Below are positions 61,847 to 64,000 of a stretch of DNA of 64,000 nt, one piece after another (position 1 is the stretch's first letter; each line of letters starts with the position of its first letter). Source of the stretch: Bacillota bacterium. GTDB lineage: Bacteria > Bacillota > Clostridia > Lachnospirales > Lachnospiraceae. The DNA is taken from the NCBI GenBank assembly GCA_023407575.1, contig JAEYLX010000049.1, positions 372,001 through 436,000 of the forward strand, in the 5' to 3' direction. The notes under the pieces were generated by a model that worked only from the letters and a program-made list of their open reading frames with translations, did no database searches and was not told the origin of the DNA. A program made the translations under genes and the position numbers.

Positions 61847-62953
61847 ATGTCAATGCCTAATTTCCCTGTAATAAGCCCTTCCTTAACAAGAGCAGCTTCT
61901 ATTAATCAAATATTATCCTCTATTGCTTATGAAGAGCTTGGTATGAGTCATATTATTAATAGTGAGGGTGAAAAAATACAGTATGTCCTTGGTACACTCC
62001 CTGGATTATCGGGAGGTCCCGCTACTTATGATGATGTAATTAATATAAACACAAGCGTACAAGATACACTGAATAGTGCTTTAGAAAATCAAATGTTATT
62101 AAATGCAAAAATGTCACTGGCTTTATCCTCACCAGTAATACTTGGCGCAACTGGCCCTACTGGTCCAACCGGTCCAACCGGTTCTGACACTGGTGCCACT
62201 GGTGCTACCGGACCTACTGGCCCTACTGGTGCTAATGGTTCAGCTGGTCCTACTGGTACAGTTGGTGCTGCTGGTATTACTGGGCCAACCGGACCTACTG
62301 GCGCTACTGGTGTTGCTGGCGCTACTGGTGCTACTGGCGCTACCGGCAGTACTGGTGCCGCTGGTGTAACTGGTGCTACCGGATTAACTGGCGCTACTGG
62401 CGCTACTGGACCTTCGGGACCTACTGGTGCTACTGGACCTACTGGAGGCACTGGCGCTACTGGTGCTACCGGTGCCACTGGTGCTACTGGTGCCACTGGA
62501 CCTACCGGTGCTACTGGACCTACTGGTGCATTAGGACCAAACCCTTCAGCAACCGCTGGTTTTGCAGCCAACACAGCTGGTACTGCAATTACTGTCTTAG
62601 TAGCCGGAACCCTTGTACCTCTTCCCAGCGCTCAGCTGTTATCCGCAGATATTACTGTAAATGGTGCTAATACAATTTTTACCGTCAACACCTTTGGAAC
62701 CTATCGTATCTCCTACGCCATTAACACAACCCTATCTCTACTCATGGGTTCCAGACTTTTGATTAACGGAGTGGCAAACACCTCTTCGACAATTAACCCT
62801 GCCATATCCACCTCAAATTTTAGCAATGAAATCGAGCTTAACCTTGGTGTAGGTACTACAATATCACTTCAAATGTTTACTAGTTTATTAGGTATTGCTA
62901 CTTTAATCAGTGGCGGCGCTGGTGCAACGTTAATGATAATTCGTTTAAGCTAA
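61847..62953 (+). CDS. BclA-like collagen glycoprotein, copy 2
   Basis: This 368-residue protein is a tandem paralogue of the previous gene: the same N-terminal module (MPNFPVISPSLTRAASINQIL, SIAYEELGMSHIINSEGEKIQYVL), a Gly-X-Y tract of about 44 triplets rich in GAT/GPT (about 100-230), and a BclA-like head (SATAGFAANTAGTAITVLVAG to MIIRLS). The heads of the two copies are clearly similar, including the PLPSxQxLxADITVNG segment. It starts with GGAGG six bases upstream, 10 bases after copy 1, so the two are made from one message and could form mixed trimers. Confidence 0.92.
   Translation: MSMPNFPVISPSLTRAASINQILSSIAYEELGMSHIINSEGEKIQYVLGTLPGLSGGPATYDDVININTSVQDTLNSALENQMLLNAKMSLALSSPVILGATGPTGPTGPTGSDTGATGATGPTGPTGANGSAGPTGTVGAAGITGPTGPTGATGVAGATGATGATGSTGAAGVTGATGLTGATGATGPSGPTGATGPTGGTGATGATGATGATGATGPTGATGPTGALGPNPSATAGFAANTAGTAITVLVAGTLVPLPSAQLLSADITVNGANTIFTVNTFGTYRISYAINTTLSLLMGSRLLINGVANTSSTINPAISTSNFSNEIELNLGVGTTISLQMFTSLLGIATLISGGAGATLMIIRLS
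62144..62532 (+). repeat. Gly-X-Y coding repeat, Thr-rich type, copy 2
   Basis: About 43 Gly-X-Y triplets encoded by nine-base periodic DNA, with one irregular interruption (GSDTGATGATG) near its 5' end. It is homologous in kind to the array at 61024-61422, but not a direct copy. Confidence 0.9.
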
Positions 62954-62986
62954 TATTTTAATATAATTTGTTGTTTTTTTAACGTA

Positions 62987-63048
62987 AATATAAGAAAGAT
63001 AGTTATCCTTAAAAATTTAAACCTTCGGATAACTATCTTTCTTATATT
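62987..63048. terminator. Long perfect hairpin ending the collagen operon
   Basis: A perfect 22-bp stem (62987-63008 with 63027-63048, loop of 18 bases) follows the second collagen gene by about 30 bases. T-rich sequence follows on the plus strand. Confidence 0.85.
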
Positions 63049-63173
63049 ATTAAATTGTACCACTGGAAAAACTCCTTATTATAAGGTATGATAGCCTCAA
63101 GATAATCACATTTGCAACTTATGTCAGGAAATTATCCTTACAGCCTGCTATACTATGAAGGGAGTGAAGAATA

Positions 63174-63551
63174 ATGTCTGTTCAAACAATAGAAACTATG
63201 GTTAATTGGGTAGAAAATAATATAAAAGATAACCCCACACTGATAGAGATGTCCTCATATGTTGGTTATTCTCCATTTTATTGTTCCTCTAAGTTTCGGG
63301 AGCACATGGGTTTAACCTACAAGCAATTTCTTGCCAACTGCAGATTAAAAGCAGCTACCAGTGACCTTTGCAATACCAATGATAAAATTATAGATATTGC
63401 TTTACGCTATGGATACTCTTCAGCGGAATCTTTGACGAGGGCTTTTGTTACCGTGTATCAATGCTCTCCTCGCCAGTACCGAAAAATGATAAAAGAGATT
63501 TCCATGCAAAATAGTCCTGAAATAACTCTTCCTCCAAATCAATACTTATAA
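63174..63551 (+). CDS. Small AraC-type DNA-binding protein (HTH only)
   Basis: This 125-residue protein is essentially just the AraC double helix-turn-helix (LIEMSSYVGYSPFYCSSKFREHMGLTYKQFL and DIALRYGYSSAESLTRAFVTVYQCSPRQYRK), with no sensor domain. It is MarA/SoxS-like in size, so its own amount rather than a ligand may set its activity. GGGAG lies upstream of the ATG. It is followed after 10 bases by the methionine aminopeptidase gene, so the two are likely co-transcribed. Confidence 0.88.
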   Translation: MSVQTIETMVNWVENNIKDNPTLIEMSSYVGYSPFYCSSKFREHMGLTYKQFLANCRLKAATSDLCNTNDKIIDIALRYGYSSAESLTRAFVTVYQCSPRQYRKMIKEISMQNSPEITLPPNQYL

Positions 63552-63561
63552 GGAGAAGTTT

Positions 63562-64000
63562 ATGTCTCAAAAATATAATAGAAATGATCCCTGCTGGTGT
63601 GGTAGTGGTGAAAAATATAAGAAATGCCATTTAGAGCTCGAGGAAAAGATTGCAAGTTATCGTTTAAAGGGATATAAAGTCCCTCAGCGCAAACTACTTA
63701 AAACCAGGCAGCAGATTGAAGGTATAAGAGAAAGCAGCAAGCGTAACATTGAATTACTGGACTTCATCGGAAATTATGCAGTAGACGGAGTAACAACGGG
63801 AGAACTTGATCGATTAATTTCTCAAAGAACCAAGGAGCTTGGAGGTATTGCGGCACCACTTAACTATAATGGATTTCCCAAAAGCTCTTGTATTTCAATC
63901 AATGAGGTGGTCTGCCATGGTATCCCCTCCGACCAGATACTTTTAAGAACTGGTGACATTGTAAACATTGATTTGTCTACTATATACAACGGCTACTTTT
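63562..64000 (+). CDS. map: Methionine aminopeptidase with N-terminal SEC-C zinc motif (cut by window edge)
   Basis: The frame opens at ATG 63562 (AGGAG six bases upstream) and runs to the window edge, 146 residues so far. Residues 7-22 hold a SEC-C type zinc motif, NDPCWCGSGEKYKKCH. The type I methionyl aminopeptidase fold follows: GELDRLISQRTKELGGIAAPLNYNGFPKSSCISINEVVCHGIPS, with the substrate His in VCHGIP, and the first metal-ligand Asp of VNIDLSTIY. The later His and Glu metal ligands lie beyond the window. It removes the initiator Met. The SEC-C extension is found in a Firmicute and mycobacterial subgroup. Confidence 0.9.
   Translation, partial: MSQKYNRNDPCWCGSGEKYKKCHLELEEKIASYRLKGYKVPQRKLLKTRQQIEGIRESSKRNIELLDFIGNYAVDGVTTGELDRLISQRTKELGGIAAPLNYNGFPKSSCISINEVVCHGIPSDQILLRTGDIVNIDLSTIYNGYF

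Noticed and set aside
61024..62574. Repeat-rich frames (both strands) and a possible CRISPR or minisatellite
   Set aside because: These are coding Gly-X-Y triplets of two in-frame proteins; there are no constant-length repeats separated by unique spacers.
1..64000. tRNA, rRNA, transposase or prophage genes
   Set aside because: No cloverleaf, rRNA core sequence, transposase or phage structural gene could be recognised on either strand.

Overview
This is an AT-rich window from a low-GC Gram-positive chromosome. The gene set points to a spore-forming, motile, plant-glycan-degrading anaerobic Firmicute of the Clostridia, most likely a Lachnospiraceae / Clostridium cluster XIVa type. The supporting genes are a flagellin, LTA synthase-type wall genes, an L,D-transpeptidase, several MacB/FtsX-type exporters, BclA-like collagen glycoproteins, a CotA-like laccase and cytoplasmic GH2 and GH3 glycosidases. 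I see no rRNA, tRNA, CRISPR array, insertion sequence or prophage. The assignment to a lineage is inference.

Layout: 1-4.3 kb holds a truncated DUF3160 lipoprotein, a membrane-anchored hypothetical, a calcineurin-like phosphoesterase and a twin-CBS protein. 4.3-13 kb, all on the minus strand, holds a GH2 beta-galactosidase, a TruA-like pseudouridine synthase whose catalytic Asp is Glu, a MATE exporter, and an overlapping murL-murD pair that suggests D-glutamate is made on the peptidoglycan precursor rather than by a racemase. 13-22 kb holds two fused ABC/FtsX exporters (minus strand) and a NatAB-like three-gene ABC exporter (plus strand). 22-25 kb holds an ECF sigma / RsiV-like anti-sigma pair, uridine kinase and bacteriohemerythrin. 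25.5-30.5 kb is a complete branched-chain amino acid transporter livJHMGF. 30.6-34.3 kb holds an LTA-synthase-family protein and a TerC protein preceded by a yybP-ykoY (Mn2+) riboswitch. 34.5-38.8 kb holds a CotA-like multicopper oxidase with a small partner, an L,D-transpeptidase and a GNAT acetyltransferase behind a leader peptide. 38.9-43.3 kb holds a fused ABC exporter divergent from a two-component system.

43.4-45.1 kb encodes the most striking protein. It is a flagellin whose central variable region carries a zinc-metallopeptidase domain (HELTH plus a downstream WFVEGLAEG), that is, a flagellinolysin, predicted to make the flagellar filament itself proteolytic. Next come AraC and MerR regulators with effector-like C-terminal domains. 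47.8-54.6 kb is a glycan operon (solute-binding protein, two permeases, GH3 glycosidase) with a divergent AraC activator. 54.7-57 kb is a drug-type ABC-2 exporter controlled by a regulator with two MerR helix-turn-helix units. 57.2-63 kb is a divergent spore-surface cluster: each arm starts with a TPR-containing family 2 glycosyltransferase and continues into collagen-like proteins, and each arm has a sequence fitting a sigma-K promoter. The window ends with a small AraC-type protein and a truncated methionine aminopeptidase with an N-terminal SEC-C zinc motif.

Many intergenic spaces hold strong perfect hairpins. Four copies of an 18-bp motif (consensus AGTCGTTTCRCTTGTYAT) are scattered beside such hairpins.
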